DNA from: Bacteroides neonati
GTDB taxonomy: Bacteria > Bacteroidota > Bacteroidia > Bacteroidales > Bacteroidaceae
NCBI RefSeq assembly: GCF_000499785.1
Contig: NZ_HG726024.1
Span: forward strand, 217,371 to 272,930
Direction: 5' to 3'
DNA length: 55,560 nt
Shown: piece by piece, positions 1-7,146 of the stretch
Layout: each line of letters begins with the position of its first letter
Position numbering within the stretch: position 1 is the first letter of the stretch
Notes under the pieces: generated by a model
Told to the model about the DNA's origin: nothing
The model's input: only the letters and a program-made list of their open reading frames with translations
Databases searched by the model: none
Position numbers and translations under genes: made by a program

Positions 1-447
1 CGACATGATGAATAACGATTTCGGGTGGAGTCATCTTCCCTGTTCATTCCTCAAAGAGAATACAGTATTCCTGCTACTTACAGCCATGGCTAAAAACTTT
101 TATGCTTACCTTATTGAGAAGGTTGCAGCCGTGTTTGAAGATATTGAACCGGTAAGCCGAGTCAAACGATTTATCTTTCGATTCATTACAGTTCCTGCGA
201 AATGGGTAAAGACAGGCAGACAATGGGTACTCAATATTTATTCCGACAAACCATACAAGTTGCTTTGGAGTCCGTAAAAACAACTTTTCGTGGGATTACT
301 TATGCCTTCAGCTAACTGGGGAAAGGGGAAGCTATGCCCTATAACCTGAAATCAAGGAGAAAAGCAGGGGGAAAAGCTACGAGTAGGAACTATTAGGTGA
401 ATTAAATCGCTATTTGAATCAGTTATAAATTAGCTGCGGATTTGAGG
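1..447 (+). mobile_element. IS1380-family insertion sequence, 3' part (copy 1, cut by window edge)
   Basis: This is the distal end of an insertion sequence. Bases 1-277 encode the C-terminal ~90 residues of the same DDE transposase that is complete at 20007-21296 on the other strand. The non-coding tail and the terminal inverted repeat, whose last bases read CTGCGGATTTGAGG (434-447), match the reverse complement of the left end of the second copy (19837 onwards) with no difference that I could see. The left end and the left target duplication lie outside the window. The element ends inside the 3' part of a small minus-strand gene. Confidence 0.93.
5..277 (+). CDS. IS1380-family transposase, C-terminal part
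   Basis: Partial transposase, cut by the window start; the methionine at position 5 is internal to the full protein. The visible 90 residues match the end of the complete transposase at 20007-21296, including MMNNDFGW just after the conserved E-R-T-F segment and the final KLLWSP. The last catalytic acidic residue (E in ACERTFD) lies just outside the window. It acts on the IS ends in a cut-and-paste reaction; only the fragment can be judged here. Confidence 0.9.
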   Translation: MMNNDFGWSHLPCSFLKENTVFLLLTAMAKNFYAYLIEKVAAVFEDIEPVSRVKRFIFRFITVPAKWVKTGRQWVLNIYSDKPYKLLWSP

Positions 448-620
448 TCATAAATAATCACTTCGTCACGATAAACTACAATCTCTTTGCCATTAGTGAG
501 GTGAACCACCAATTCTATTCCATAATCGCCAACCACAGTTCCATCACTGCAACCTCTGTATGGAACAACTAAAGAGCAATAAGAACCAATGATTTCTGTC
601 GATTCTTCATATTCGTACAT
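423..620 (-). CDS. small unknown protein with IS-derived C-terminus
   Basis: This 65-residue reading frame is transcribed away from the 108-aa gene upstream (stop at 655, gap of 34 nt), so the two may form an operon. Residues 1 to about 58 (MYEYEESTEI to EVIIYD) are chromosomal. The last seven codons and the stop (LKSAANL) come from the terminal inverted repeat of the IS, so the insertion has replaced the natural C-terminus. The same seven residues end the broken SusC-like fragment at 19861, because the same IS end was read in the same frame. I do not recognise the family. It looks like a small beta-rich domain with G-R-D/V-V patterns. Function unknown. Confidence 0.55.
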   Translation of the reverse strand: MYEYEESTEIIGSYCSLVVPYRGCSDGTVVGDYGIELVVHLTNGKEIVVYRDEVIIYDLKSAANL

Positions 621-654
621 ATCATATAATTTAAAAGTTAATACCTGTTTTATA

Positions 655-981
655 TCAAATTAGCTCAACGATTTCATCGATTACCCCATGAAGAATGCTT
701 CTTAAAGCTGTTTTATCAACTGCATAATATTCAGAGATATGTCCGAACTGCTTTACCCAATAAAGGTGAACTACATCAGTAAAATCAAATCTCCATCCCC
801 TAAGCGGTATTCCACGTCGGAAGTAGGTATTGCTGTTAATGGCTTCCGTGAGCCAGTTCTTCTCTACACGATTCAATTTTCCACCTTTGTTCAGATGTTC
901 TCGAAGCTGATAAGCTTTACTGTCTTGGAGTGCTGATAACTCCGGCACTTCCCAATTCGCAAATTTTGTTGCAATTTCCAT
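655..981 (-). CDS. hypothetical protein, 108 aa
   Basis: I do not recognise a named domain. The protein is soluble, begins MEIATKFANW, has a helical first half (SALQDSKAYQLREHLNKGGKL) and a segment GWRFDFTDVVHLYWVK in the middle. Its charge and length resemble the small accessory proteins common in Bacteroides conjugative and mobilisable elements, but that is only a resemblance. It lies 34 nt upstream of the small IS-truncated gene on the same strand. The upstream region (982-1150) contains a large inverted repeat. Confidence 0.65.
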   Translation of the reverse strand: MEIATKFANWEVPELSALQDSKAYQLREHLNKGGKLNRVEKNWLTEAINSNTYFRRGIPLRGWRFDFTDVVHLYWVKQFGHISEYYAVDKTALRSILHGVIDEIVELI

Positions 982-1073
982 AATTCGATTTTTTATTTGT
1001 CCCCTTTCGTTGAACCAACTACTTGGGGCTTGTTATGTATTTTGTTGCCAACAAAGGTGTTTCAATTCATTAT

Positions 1074-1153
1074 GCAAGGTTTTCCTATTCAAATACTACC
1101 GCCATATATGGTGGATGGAGATTTGAATAGGAACCGTAAAGGCTTGACCTTGC
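1074..1153. repeat. nested inverted repeat (80 bp)
   Basis: Outer arms GCAAGGT (1074-1080) and ACCTTGC (1147-1153), inner arms CCTATTCAAAT (1084-1094) and ATTTGAATAGG (1121-1131, perfect 11 bp), and a central palindrome CCATATATGG (1102-1111). All three share roughly the same centre. It could extrude as a cruciform or be the mark of a MITE-like element; nothing shows which. Confidence 0.8.
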
Positions 1154-1309
1154 AAGAATGAGAGATTGAAACTTCTACCTTTGCAACTAAAAATCACTGA
1201 CAAGACCACAAGAGATGAATCAATATGAGCAAGCGTAAAACAGGAAAAGCTATCTTGCTTTCTAAAAAAGATAGGACTATAAAGGGAGCAGAACAAGTTT
1301 ACTTTAGTA

Positions 1310-1409
1310 CTTGTATAATATATGCAAGGTGTTACTAAACCTATTTTTAAACCTTCATTGAATAGCCATCACAATAAGTTTAATCTGATCCTTGTATAAT
1401 ATATGCAAG
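1310..1409. repeat. two copies of a palindromic module
   Basis: The 19-mer CTTGTATAATATATGCAAG occurs at 1310-1328 and 1391-1409, 81 bp apart, and is itself nearly palindromic. The second copy is flanked by AATAAGTTTA on the left and its exact reverse complement TAAACTTATT on the right. The first copy has the same outer arms in degenerate form. This looks like a protein-binding or recombination site present twice. Confidence 0.8.
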
Positions 1410-1599
1410 AAGAGACTAAACTTATTTAGGCAAAAAGTATAATGTACGGAAGGGTATAAGGGGTAAAGGAGGAAGGAGGATAAACCAAATCAGCGTCGGG
1501 TAGTTTTTTTTTGGAAAGCAAAAAATAGAATCAAAGAACTTGCAGCGGCAAGCGGGAGAACCGTCCTTGATATTCAGTGGTGCAAATGTGGTGCAAAGT

Positions 1600-1645
1600 T
1601 ATAAAAAGAAAAACGCAAGAGCTTGATAATTAGCACCTTGCGTTT
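1600..1645 (-). terminator. original terminator of tRNA-Lys, displaced by the island
   Basis: On the minus strand AAACGCAAG (complement of 1645-1637) pairs with CTTGCGTTT (complement of 1619-1611) and is followed by a T-rich tract (complement of 1610-1600). It lies just beyond the attL copy of the tRNA 3' end, where the tRNA terminator would have been before insertion of the island. Confidence 0.65.
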
Positions 1646-1652
1646 TGTTTTC

Positions 1653-1666
1653 GTGATCCGCCTGGG
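1653..1666. other. attL core (copy of tRNA-Lys 3' end)
   Basis: GTGATCCGCCTGGG, identical to 17432-17445. It is the displaced 3' end of tRNA-Lys that marks the left junction of the island. Confidence 0.85.
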
Positions 1667-1783
1667 ACGTGTTTGATGATTTTATATGATTCCGATTGAT
1701 GCTGTATGTGCTTTAATATCAGATATTTATTGTGTGGCTGCTATCAATTTCTGGCAGGTAAAAACTTATACAATCAAAAAAGG

Positions 1784-1811
1784 GGGGAGTAGAAATCAGG
1801 GGTTACTCCCC
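1784..1811. promoter_or_regulatory. inverted repeat upstream of integrase promoter
   Basis: GGGGAGTA (1784-1791) and TACTCCCC (1804-1811) form an 8-bp inverted repeat directly before the integrase -7 element. The same GGGG(G)AGTA word recurs near the right end of the island, so it may be an integrase/Xis arm site as well as an operator. Confidence 0.6.
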
Positions 1812-1825
1812 ACGAAATTTCTTTC

Positions 1826-1833
1826 TATATTTG
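1826..1833 (+). promoter_or_regulatory. -7 element of integrase promoter
   Basis: TATATTTG matches the Bacteroidetes -7 consensus TAnnTTTG. No clear -33 TTTG lies 19-21 bp upstream. Its position argues that translation starts at ATG 1864 rather than at the upstream TTG at 1831. Confidence 0.55.
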
Positions 1834-1863
1834 CAGGGAAATAACATAAAAACAGTCAAGCGT

Positions 1864-3225
1864 ATGATAGAAATTAAGCATAGTTGTAGAGCGTTCCTTC
1901 ATAAAAATGGGCAAGTTATGATCCGTGTTAGATGGAATAATCGTAAGGCTGAGGTTGGCTTTTCGATTGGGTGTAATGCTGATCCCGATAAATGGGACAA
2001 TCAGAACCAAAGAGCTAGGTATAATACAACTCATAAAGTTGGTGGAAGAATGATAATTGCCAGAGATATTAATAATCGTATTTGTCATTTTTTGGAATGT
2101 ATTAAAGAGTCTTTTATTGAATATGGTATACATTCTCAGATACCAACAGAGAGCGAATTAAAAGAATTGGTAAATGAGAAGCTAAGGAGAATAAAAAAAG
2201 AAGTTCCTGTGAAAGTTGAAGAAGTTCCTGAAAAGACACTTAAAGATGCTTTCTTTGAGTTTATGAAATTGCGTCCATCTGAAAACAACTGGGGTGATAA
2301 AACTCATTTTAAGTATAATCAGATGTGGGGGCACCTGAATAGTTTTGATTCTTCTGTCTCACTGGATACGTTGGATAGAAAGAAATTGAATGGGCTGAAA
2401 GAGTGGTATATCGCAAACGGTTATCATAATGCTACCATCACCAAACACTTTCGAAACCTTAAAGGAATTCTGAGATGGGCTGAACTCAATGGCTATCCAG
2501 TGCATAAAGACATTTTTGCTTATAAAACAAATTTGGCAGTTCCACCTAAGTCCGTTACTTTCTTGAAATATAAAGAGTTAATTAGCTTTGCTTCATTCCA
2601 GTTTCCTGTGAATAAAGACTATCTGGGCAGAGCAAGAGATTACTTTTGTTTCATGGCATTTACCTCTCTACGTTATTCTGATTTAAAAGCATTGAAGAAA
2701 GCAAATGTATCGAATCAATATATGGAGATCTATACTCAAAAGACAAAGGATAAAATTAGAGTTCCAATTGTGTCTCATGCCCATAAGATATTGGATAAAT
2801 ACAAAGCTCATGAAGGTCTTTATGTGTTTCCTGTTCCTTCCAATCAAAAGCTTAATGATTACTTAAAAGAAGCAGCAGAATTGGCAGGATTGGATCGAGA
2901 AGTAGTAGAGACTTATTTTATCGGAACAGAACGCCATGAAGAAATACATAAGTTCTATGAAACGATTAGTTGTCATGATGGTAGACGTACTTTTGTGTGT
3001 TGCTCATTGGCTTTAGGGATATCTCCAACAGTAGTTATGAGCTGTACCGGGCATTCTGATTACGAGTCAATGAAACCTTATATTGAGGTCGCTGACGAAA
3101 CACAGAAACTACAGATGGAAAAATGGAATTCATATCAATATAAATCTGACATCCTAGAGCGGATAGATAAAATGAGCCCGATGCAATTGCAAAAACTTTT
3201 TGAGTATATCCAAAAGACGGCATAA
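1864..3225 (+). CDS. int: tyrosine recombinase / island integrase
   Basis: Integrase of about 453 residues. It has an N-terminal arm-binding domain (HSCRAFLHKNGQVMIRVRW, typical of Bacteroides integrases), a SAM-like core-binding domain around residues 120-210 (TLKDAFFEFMKLRP...) and a C-terminal catalytic domain. Catalytic residues visible: R in FTSLRYSDL, K in TQKTKDKIRV, H-x-x-R in CHDGRRTF, H in CTGHSDYESM, and the nucleophile Y in MKPYIEV. It should integrate and excise the island at the tRNA-Lys 3' end through the repeats at 1653 and 17432. I chose ATG 1864 because a promoter -7 element covers the upstream alternative start. The next gene is convergent, so the integrase is a single transcription unit at the left end. 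Confidence 0.95.
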   Translation: MIEIKHSCRAFLHKNGQVMIRVRWNNRKAEVGFSIGCNADPDKWDNQNQRARYNTTHKVGGRMIIARDINNRICHFLECIKESFIEYGIHSQIPTESELKELVNEKLRRIKKEVPVKVEEVPEKTLKDAFFEFMKLRPSENNWGDKTHFKYNQMWGHLNSFDSSVSLDTLDRKKLNGLKEWYIANGYHNATITKHFRNLKGILRWAELNGYPVHKDIFAYKTNLAVPPKSVTFLKYKELISFASFQFPVNKDYLGRARDYFCFMAFTSLRYSDLKALKKANVSNQYMEIYTQKTKDKIRVPIVSHAHKILDKYKAHEGLYVFPVPSNQKLNDYLKEAAELAGLDREVVETYFIGTERHEEIHKFYETISCHDGRRTFVCCSLALGISPTVVMSCTGHSDYESMKPYIEVADETQKLQMEKWNSYQYKSDILERIDKMSPMQLQKLFEYIQKTA

Positions 3226-3455
3226 TTGGATTTTCTGTATATTTGGGGGAAAAGCACTTAGTGCTATTCCTTTAAATAGTGTCTATCTAAAGATAAGCGG
3301 CAACATACCCCCTCTAATTGTCCTATTTGCACTGTGTGTTGGTGATCATCTGTTTGAAAATCAAAAAATATCGGTTACTTAATGCTCCCACTTACCCTAA
3401 ATTATCAAATGGTAATAATTGTCAGATGAAGTAGTCTATTTCATTTTTCATCAGA

Positions 3456-4655
3456 CTAGACTAATACACCACATTCAATTAATATTTCTTTTACAATAGC
3501 TACAGCATTTTTATTATTGCCAATATGCAGACTCTCTTTAAGAATTTTTTCTCCTTGGCTATGACAAAAATATTTTGTTATCAAATCTCGGTCATGGGAT
3601 GTTAATATTTCCTTTGTGGATTTTTTAATTGTTTCGCTTTCACTATTAGTTCTGTTAGTAACTTTAAAAAATGTCTCTTTGTCTCTCAAAGCTGATATTA
3701 AATAGTATAGCAGTGTTAAATTAGAAGTTTCGTCATTACTGTCACTAAACTTTGGTGGACAAGTCCACTTGATTGGTAATTGTTCGGATAAATCATAATT
3801 GAATTGTTCGAAAATGGAAATAAATACATCAATTTTACCGGATTCTACGTAAGCCCGTTTCTCTAAAATATCATATAACTTTGCTAGTCTTCCCTTTTTA
3901 AATACTCTCTCTTCACTGACATACGATTCATCCTTATGCCAAAAAATATCTATTGGAATAGATGGTAATACTAATTCTTCGCTTTCTGTTGTAGATAAAA
4001 GAAGTGATTTTAGATTGATCTGAAGCTTCTTTCCTACTTCTTTGTTATAATCATTAAGGAGCTCGATTAGTTCTTTTTTATAAGATACAATTGTTTCACG
4101 GAAATTTATTTCGTTGTAGTATTTTTTATAATACACTATGTCTTCTGCACGAAAATTCCTGTCGTTTAATTTAATTTTAGCGAGATCTGGAATGTGATAA
4201 TATGAATTTAATGAACTGATCTTTCGTTGATAATTTTGTGTCTTAAATATAATCTTGTCAATTTTTTGTATAAGAGATATTATATCTTCTCTTTCCATTT
4301 CAGGAGATGAATCAATTAACGAATTGATTGATTTTGCTGAGTCGTTTAACTTTGCTATTTTTGTTTCATATTTGGATATTTTTTCTTCAGCAACAACACT
4401 GCTTGAAACAGGTAGTTCTTTCTCAAAAAGAAGAAAAGGAATGAAAAACTTTTGTATTTTTAACAATCGTTTTTCAATAATTGTTCTTATATCTAATTTT
4501 AATATTATTATTCTTTTCAGTCGAATTTTAAGCCTTTCTATATTGGGGAGCTCTTTAATAGTACTCAAACTCTCTTCCAATTCTAAGAAGAATTCTTCAA
4601 TATCCTTTTTTGCTTTGCGATCTTTGGTATTCTTTTCTTTATTGATTTTTTGCAT
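3456..4655 (-). CDS. coiled-coil protein, possibly with an RteC-like C-terminal region
   Basis: 399 residues. The first ~180 are charged, helical and probably coiled coil (KNTKDRKAKKDIEEFFLELEESL...). The C-terminal half has the pattern L-x-x-L-Y...G-K-x-D...F-E-x-F-x-x-D-L (GKIDVFISIFEQFNYDL) followed by IKWT and a second LLYYLISAL helix. This recalls the C-terminal half of RteC, the excision regulator of CTnDOT-type elements. The similarity is judged by eye and weak. The location beside the integrase, facing it, would suit a regulator of excision, but an unrelated function is equally possible. A good promoter precedes the gene (TTG 4723-4721, TACTTTTG 4701-4694). Confidence 0.85.
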   Translation of the reverse strand: MQKINKEKNTKDRKAKKDIEEFFLELEESLSTIKELPNIERLKIRLKRIIILKLDIRTIIEKRLLKIQKFFIPFLLFEKELPVSSSVVAEEKISKYETKIAKLNDSAKSINSLIDSSPEMEREDIISLIQKIDKIIFKTQNYQRKISSLNSYYHIPDLAKIKLNDRNFRAEDIVYYKKYYNEINFRETIVSYKKELIELLNDYNKEVGKKLQINLKSLLLSTTESEELVLPSIPIDIFWHKDESYVSEERVFKKGRLAKLYDILEKRAYVESGKIDVFISIFEQFNYDLSEQLPIKWTCPPKFSDSNDETSNLTLLYYLISALRDKETFFKVTNRTNSESETIKKSTKEILTSHDRDLITKYFCHSQGEKILKESLHIGNNKNAVAIVKEILIECGVLV

Positions 4656-4693
4656 TGAATTAGGGTATTATAATAATTAGTCGAATGATCTGA

Positions 4694-4723
4694 CAAAAGT
4701 AGTTTTTTAAAATCATTTCACAA
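4694..4723 (-). promoter_or_regulatory. promoter of the coiled-coil protein gene
   Basis: On the minus strand, a -33 TTG (4723-4721), a 19-bp spacer and a -7 TACTTTTG (4701-4694), about 40 bp before the start codon at 4655. Confidence 0.6.
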
Positions 4724-4802
4724 TATAGAGATTACTTAAATTAGATTGAAAATTATGTAGCCTCCTTAAGTATATTAGCAAATGCTTAGAAAAGCTATAA
4801 CT

Positions 4803-4937
4803 ATGCCACTAGCCTATGCTGTTTTGCCTAATCATAAAAGGATCACAAGAATCATATTAAGTCGCATAACTATTAAGTCAAGACAGACTACAGCAATAGT
4901 TTTTTCTAAAGTGACGGGTGAGTTAATAAATGTGTAA
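4803..4937 (+). CDS. possible small basic protein, 44 aa
   Basis: A short open frame, MPLAYAVLPNHKRITRIILS to GELINV, lies in the ~470-bp gap between the divergently oriented coiled-coil gene and the DUF3853 gene. It is basic in the middle (KRITRIILSRITIKSRQ). No family recognised and no clear ribosome binding site, so it may be chance. Otherwise the gap holds only AT-rich sequence and the two flanking promoters. Confidence 0.3.
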   Translation: MPLAYAVLPNHKRITRIILSRITIKSRQTTAIVFSKVTGELINV

Positions 4938-5047
4938 TTAACAAGTGACTAGTATTATCTTGTTTTTTAATTAATTGTTTATTAGTTGTTTGTGTTTTTT
5001 TTTATAAATATATAATCAGGGGAAATTTATCAGCCTCGCACTTGCTG

Positions 5048-5055
5048 TAGCTTTG
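5048..5055 (+). promoter_or_regulatory. -7 element before DUF3853 gene
   Basis: TAGCTTTG fits TAnnTTTG; the transcript start would lie ~70 bp before the ATG at 5128. The -33 box is not convincing. Confidence 0.45.
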
Positions 5056-5127
5056 CAACGGTTAATCGAAAAAGTATATTGGACGATCTGACCAAGAATT
5101 TTTAAAAACGAACAACAAATTATATTA

Positions 5128-5466
5128 ATGAAAGATTTAGACTTAAAAAAGAAACTACTTATCCAATCTACTCTAGGTGACTTTGTGGAGTTGATGAAGA
5201 AAGAGTTTGGGTTTACAAATGAGACAAGTGACAATGGAGAAGAGGTTAAGCCTGCTCCATTAAGTAAAAAGCGGTATGTATATGGTATTACTGGAATCAC
5301 AGAACTATTCGGTTGTAGCACTGCCACTGCTCAAAGAATTAAATCCAGTGGTGCTATTGATGCTGCCATTTCGCAGAATGGTAAGATTATAGTGGTCGAT
5401 GCTGATTTGGCATTGGACTTATTGAGAGTGTCTAACCAGAAATGGAGTTGTAAGTACTCCAAATAA
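5128..5466 (+). CDS. DUF3853 family helix-turn-helix protein
   Basis: 112 residues. The second half carries the DUF3853 signature, RYVYGITGITELFGCSTATA followed by QRIKSSGAIDAAISQNGKIIVVDADLAL, a MerR/excisionase-like winged helix. Proteins of this type are found in many Bacteroides mobile elements and are thought to act as DNA-binding accessory factors. Here it is a candidate excisionase or regulator of the replication genes that follow on the same strand. An 18-bp hairpin separates it from the next gene. Confidence 0.85.
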   Translation: MKDLDLKKKLLIQSTLGDFVELMKKEFGFTNETSDNGEEVKPAPLSKKRYVYGITGITELFGCSTATAQRIKSSGAIDAAISQNGKIIVVDADLALDLLRVSNQKWSCKYSK

Positions 5467-5473
5467 TTAACAC

Positions 5474-5534
5474 GAATAGATGACTTTACTGAAACGATGA
5501 TGCCGGCTACTATCAGCAGTAAAGTCGTCTATTC
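5474..5534 (+). terminator. long hairpin between DUF3853 and DGQHR genes
   Basis: GAATAGATGACTTTACTG (5474-5491) pairs with CAGTAAAGTCGTCTATTC (5517-5534), 18 bp with one G-T wobble and a 25-nt loop. No U-tract follows, so it may be an mRNA-stabilising or processing element rather than a simple terminator. Confidence 0.55.
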
Positions 5535-5551
5535 ATAAATTTAAAAAGAAA

Positions 5552-6850
5552 ATGAATGAACAAAACACAACTAATGATAACCTAAAAATGGAGTCATTAA
5601 TGAGAAATGGGATCAGCGAAGTTCACGTGGCTAATCAAGATGGCGGTTTATTAGTAAAAGGTGATGTGTCTATGGCGGAAGATTTCGATTCGCAGTCAGC
5701 TAAAGCAGTAGCCCTCGTAGATGTAAATGGTAATGAGGCAATAGACCCTAATATAGGTTTAGTTTCTTTCTTAATGGATAAGGTGTCATATAAACAACAT
5801 TACTTATTTTCTTATCGTGAAGTGGTTAAACATGGGGTGAAAATAGTTTTTTTAGTGGGTAATAGGGAAATTTATGCCAGCCAAATGAATAAGCTTTATA
5901 ATCAGGTCAATTCCAGCCCAGATAAAAAATTCTCTAATCCTGTTATTGTTGTACCTTTGGAAACAGCTTTAAAGAATGGATTGAAAGCAGTGGATATCTC
6001 TGGGTCAGAAATCACTTTAGAGACTCCACATCTGTACCTGTATCTAGCTGTTCTCGATGGGCAGCATAGACTAATGGTAGCTCTAGAGCATACAGATGTT
6101 GATTTGTCTTTGGAGTTGATTGATTACGATGGTGACCTCATGTCGTTTATTGAAATTTTGAATTCAATGGATAAGAACTGGACTAATGAAGATCGTAAAA
6201 AAACCAATTTAGAGACAGGTAAGTCTACAAACAAATTATATACAGAATCTTCTAAAATGCAGCGTGAGTTTGGTGTGTCCCCTAAGTATGCAGACTACCT
6301 GTTAACATTTAAGAGGGATGCCACAAAGAAGGCAGATCTAATTGCAGGTAAGGATTCTACTCCATTTAGCGAAGAAAATGCTGGAAGAGGTTATCAGTTA
6401 TATAAGGCTATCGCTTATAAGTTTAACGATGATAAGAACATAAAGAAGGTGGAATTTATAGATGCAATAGTTTATGTCCATAACCAAAACGGTGATTCAA
6501 ACAATCAAACGTTCACCCGTGATATGAAATGCTTTATTACTATGATGAGTGATTTGGTCAAAAATGATATTCTCTCTTTATTGAAAGACAAGAATTATGG
6601 AAGTCTAAAAACTTCTTTGTTGTCTTATTTTCAAAAATTTCATTCCAAGTATAAAAATGACTTGGAACATATTGAAAAAGAACAGGATCAGAAAATCAGC
6701 GAGTTAGATGTTGAAAAAACAATGAGTCCTACTAAGAGTGACAAGATTAAAGCCATTAAGAAAGGTGCTCCAAATGAAATTTTTGAAAACCGAAAAAATA
6801 TTTGTCTTTATAATCGTTCGAAAAAAATGAAACAAATAGAGAATGACTAA
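5552..6850 (+). CDS. DGQHR / ParB-like domain protein
   Basis: 432 residues. The centre contains VLDGQHRLMVALE, the DGQHR motif of the ParB/DndB-like fold, preceded by a strand-rich region (VIVVPLETALKNGLKAVDIS) and followed by FIEILNSMDKNWTNEDRKK. The C-terminal third is lysine-rich and helical. ParB-like DGQHR proteins bind DNA or nucleotides; roles include partition (ParB), phosphorothioation control (DndB) and phage functions. Given the helicase and primase-like genes that follow, a role in replication or partition of the excised island is a reasonable inference. DndB-like defence is less likely because no other dnd gene is present. Confidence 0.8.
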   Translation: MNEQNTTNDNLKMESLMRNGISEVHVANQDGGLLVKGDVSMAEDFDSQSAKAVALVDVNGNEAIDPNIGLVSFLMDKVSYKQHYLFSYREVVKHGVKIVFLVGNREIYASQMNKLYNQVNSSPDKKFSNPVIVVPLETALKNGLKAVDISGSEITLETPHLYLYLAVLDGQHRLMVALEHTDVDLSLELIDYDGDLMSFIEILNSMDKNWTNEDRKKTNLETGKSTNKLYTESSKMQREFGVSPKYADYLLTFKRDATKKADLIAGKDSTPFSEENAGRGYQLYKAIAYKFNDDKNIKKVEFIDAIVYVHNQNGDSNNQTFTRDMKCFITMMSDLVKNDILSLLKDKNYGSLKTSLLSYFQKFHSKYKNDLEHIEKEQDQKISELDVEKTMSPTKSDKIKAIKKGAPNEIFENRKNICLYNRSKKMKQIEND

Positions 6851-6882
6851 TTTCCAACTAAACTTTTCTCTCCATGTGACAG

Positions 6883-7134
6883 ATGGAGGGGATTTTTAAT
6901 CCATCACAAATTATGATGACACTAGAAGAATTTAAGCAAAAAGGATATGTCTTATGCCTGCCGCAAAAGATATGTTTAGACACAGGATTAATAGGCAAGT
7001 TATCATGTAATCTACATTGTAATGCCAACGCACCAACACTGCATCTAATACCTGCCAAGTTATTCTCATCAAGAAAGTGGTTAGCTGTGGATATATTCAC
7101 AGAAATGTCAAGAAGTAGAAAATGGAGTTTTTAA
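6883..7134 (+). CDS. small unknown protein, 83 aa
   Basis: The frame sits 32 nt after the DGQHR gene and 12 nt before the helicase gene on the same strand, which supports it being real. It begins MEGIFNPSQIMMTLEEF; a later ATG at 6910 is an alternative. The middle has several cysteines (LCLPQKICLDTG, KLSCNLHCNA), and no known domain was recognised. Confidence 0.5.
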   Translation: MEGIFNPSQIMMTLEEFKQKGYVLCLPQKICLDTGLIGKLSCNLHCNANAPTLHLIPAKLFSSRKWLAVDIFTEMSRSRKWSF

Positions 7135-7146
7135 AGAGATAGTATT

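Larger units (their letters stand above)
982..1652. other. gene-free, repeat-rich stretch left of the island
   Basis: No convincing gene. It contains a nested inverted repeat (1074-1153), two copies of a ~54-bp imperfect palindromic module with a shared core CTTGTATAATATATGCAAG (1310-1328 and 1391-1409), a short direct repeat GGTGCAAA TGT GGTGCAAA near 1580-1600, and the terminator that originally followed tRNA-Lys (1600-1645). Confidence 0.7.

Noticed and set aside
1310..1409. CRISPR-like repeat pair
   Set aside because: Only two copies 81 bp apart with nested dyad symmetry and no spacer series; no cas genes in the window.
5552..6850. DndB or another phosphorothioation defence gene
   Set aside because: The DGQHR motif alone is shared with ParB-like proteins; no dndA, C, D or E or restriction genes are nearby.
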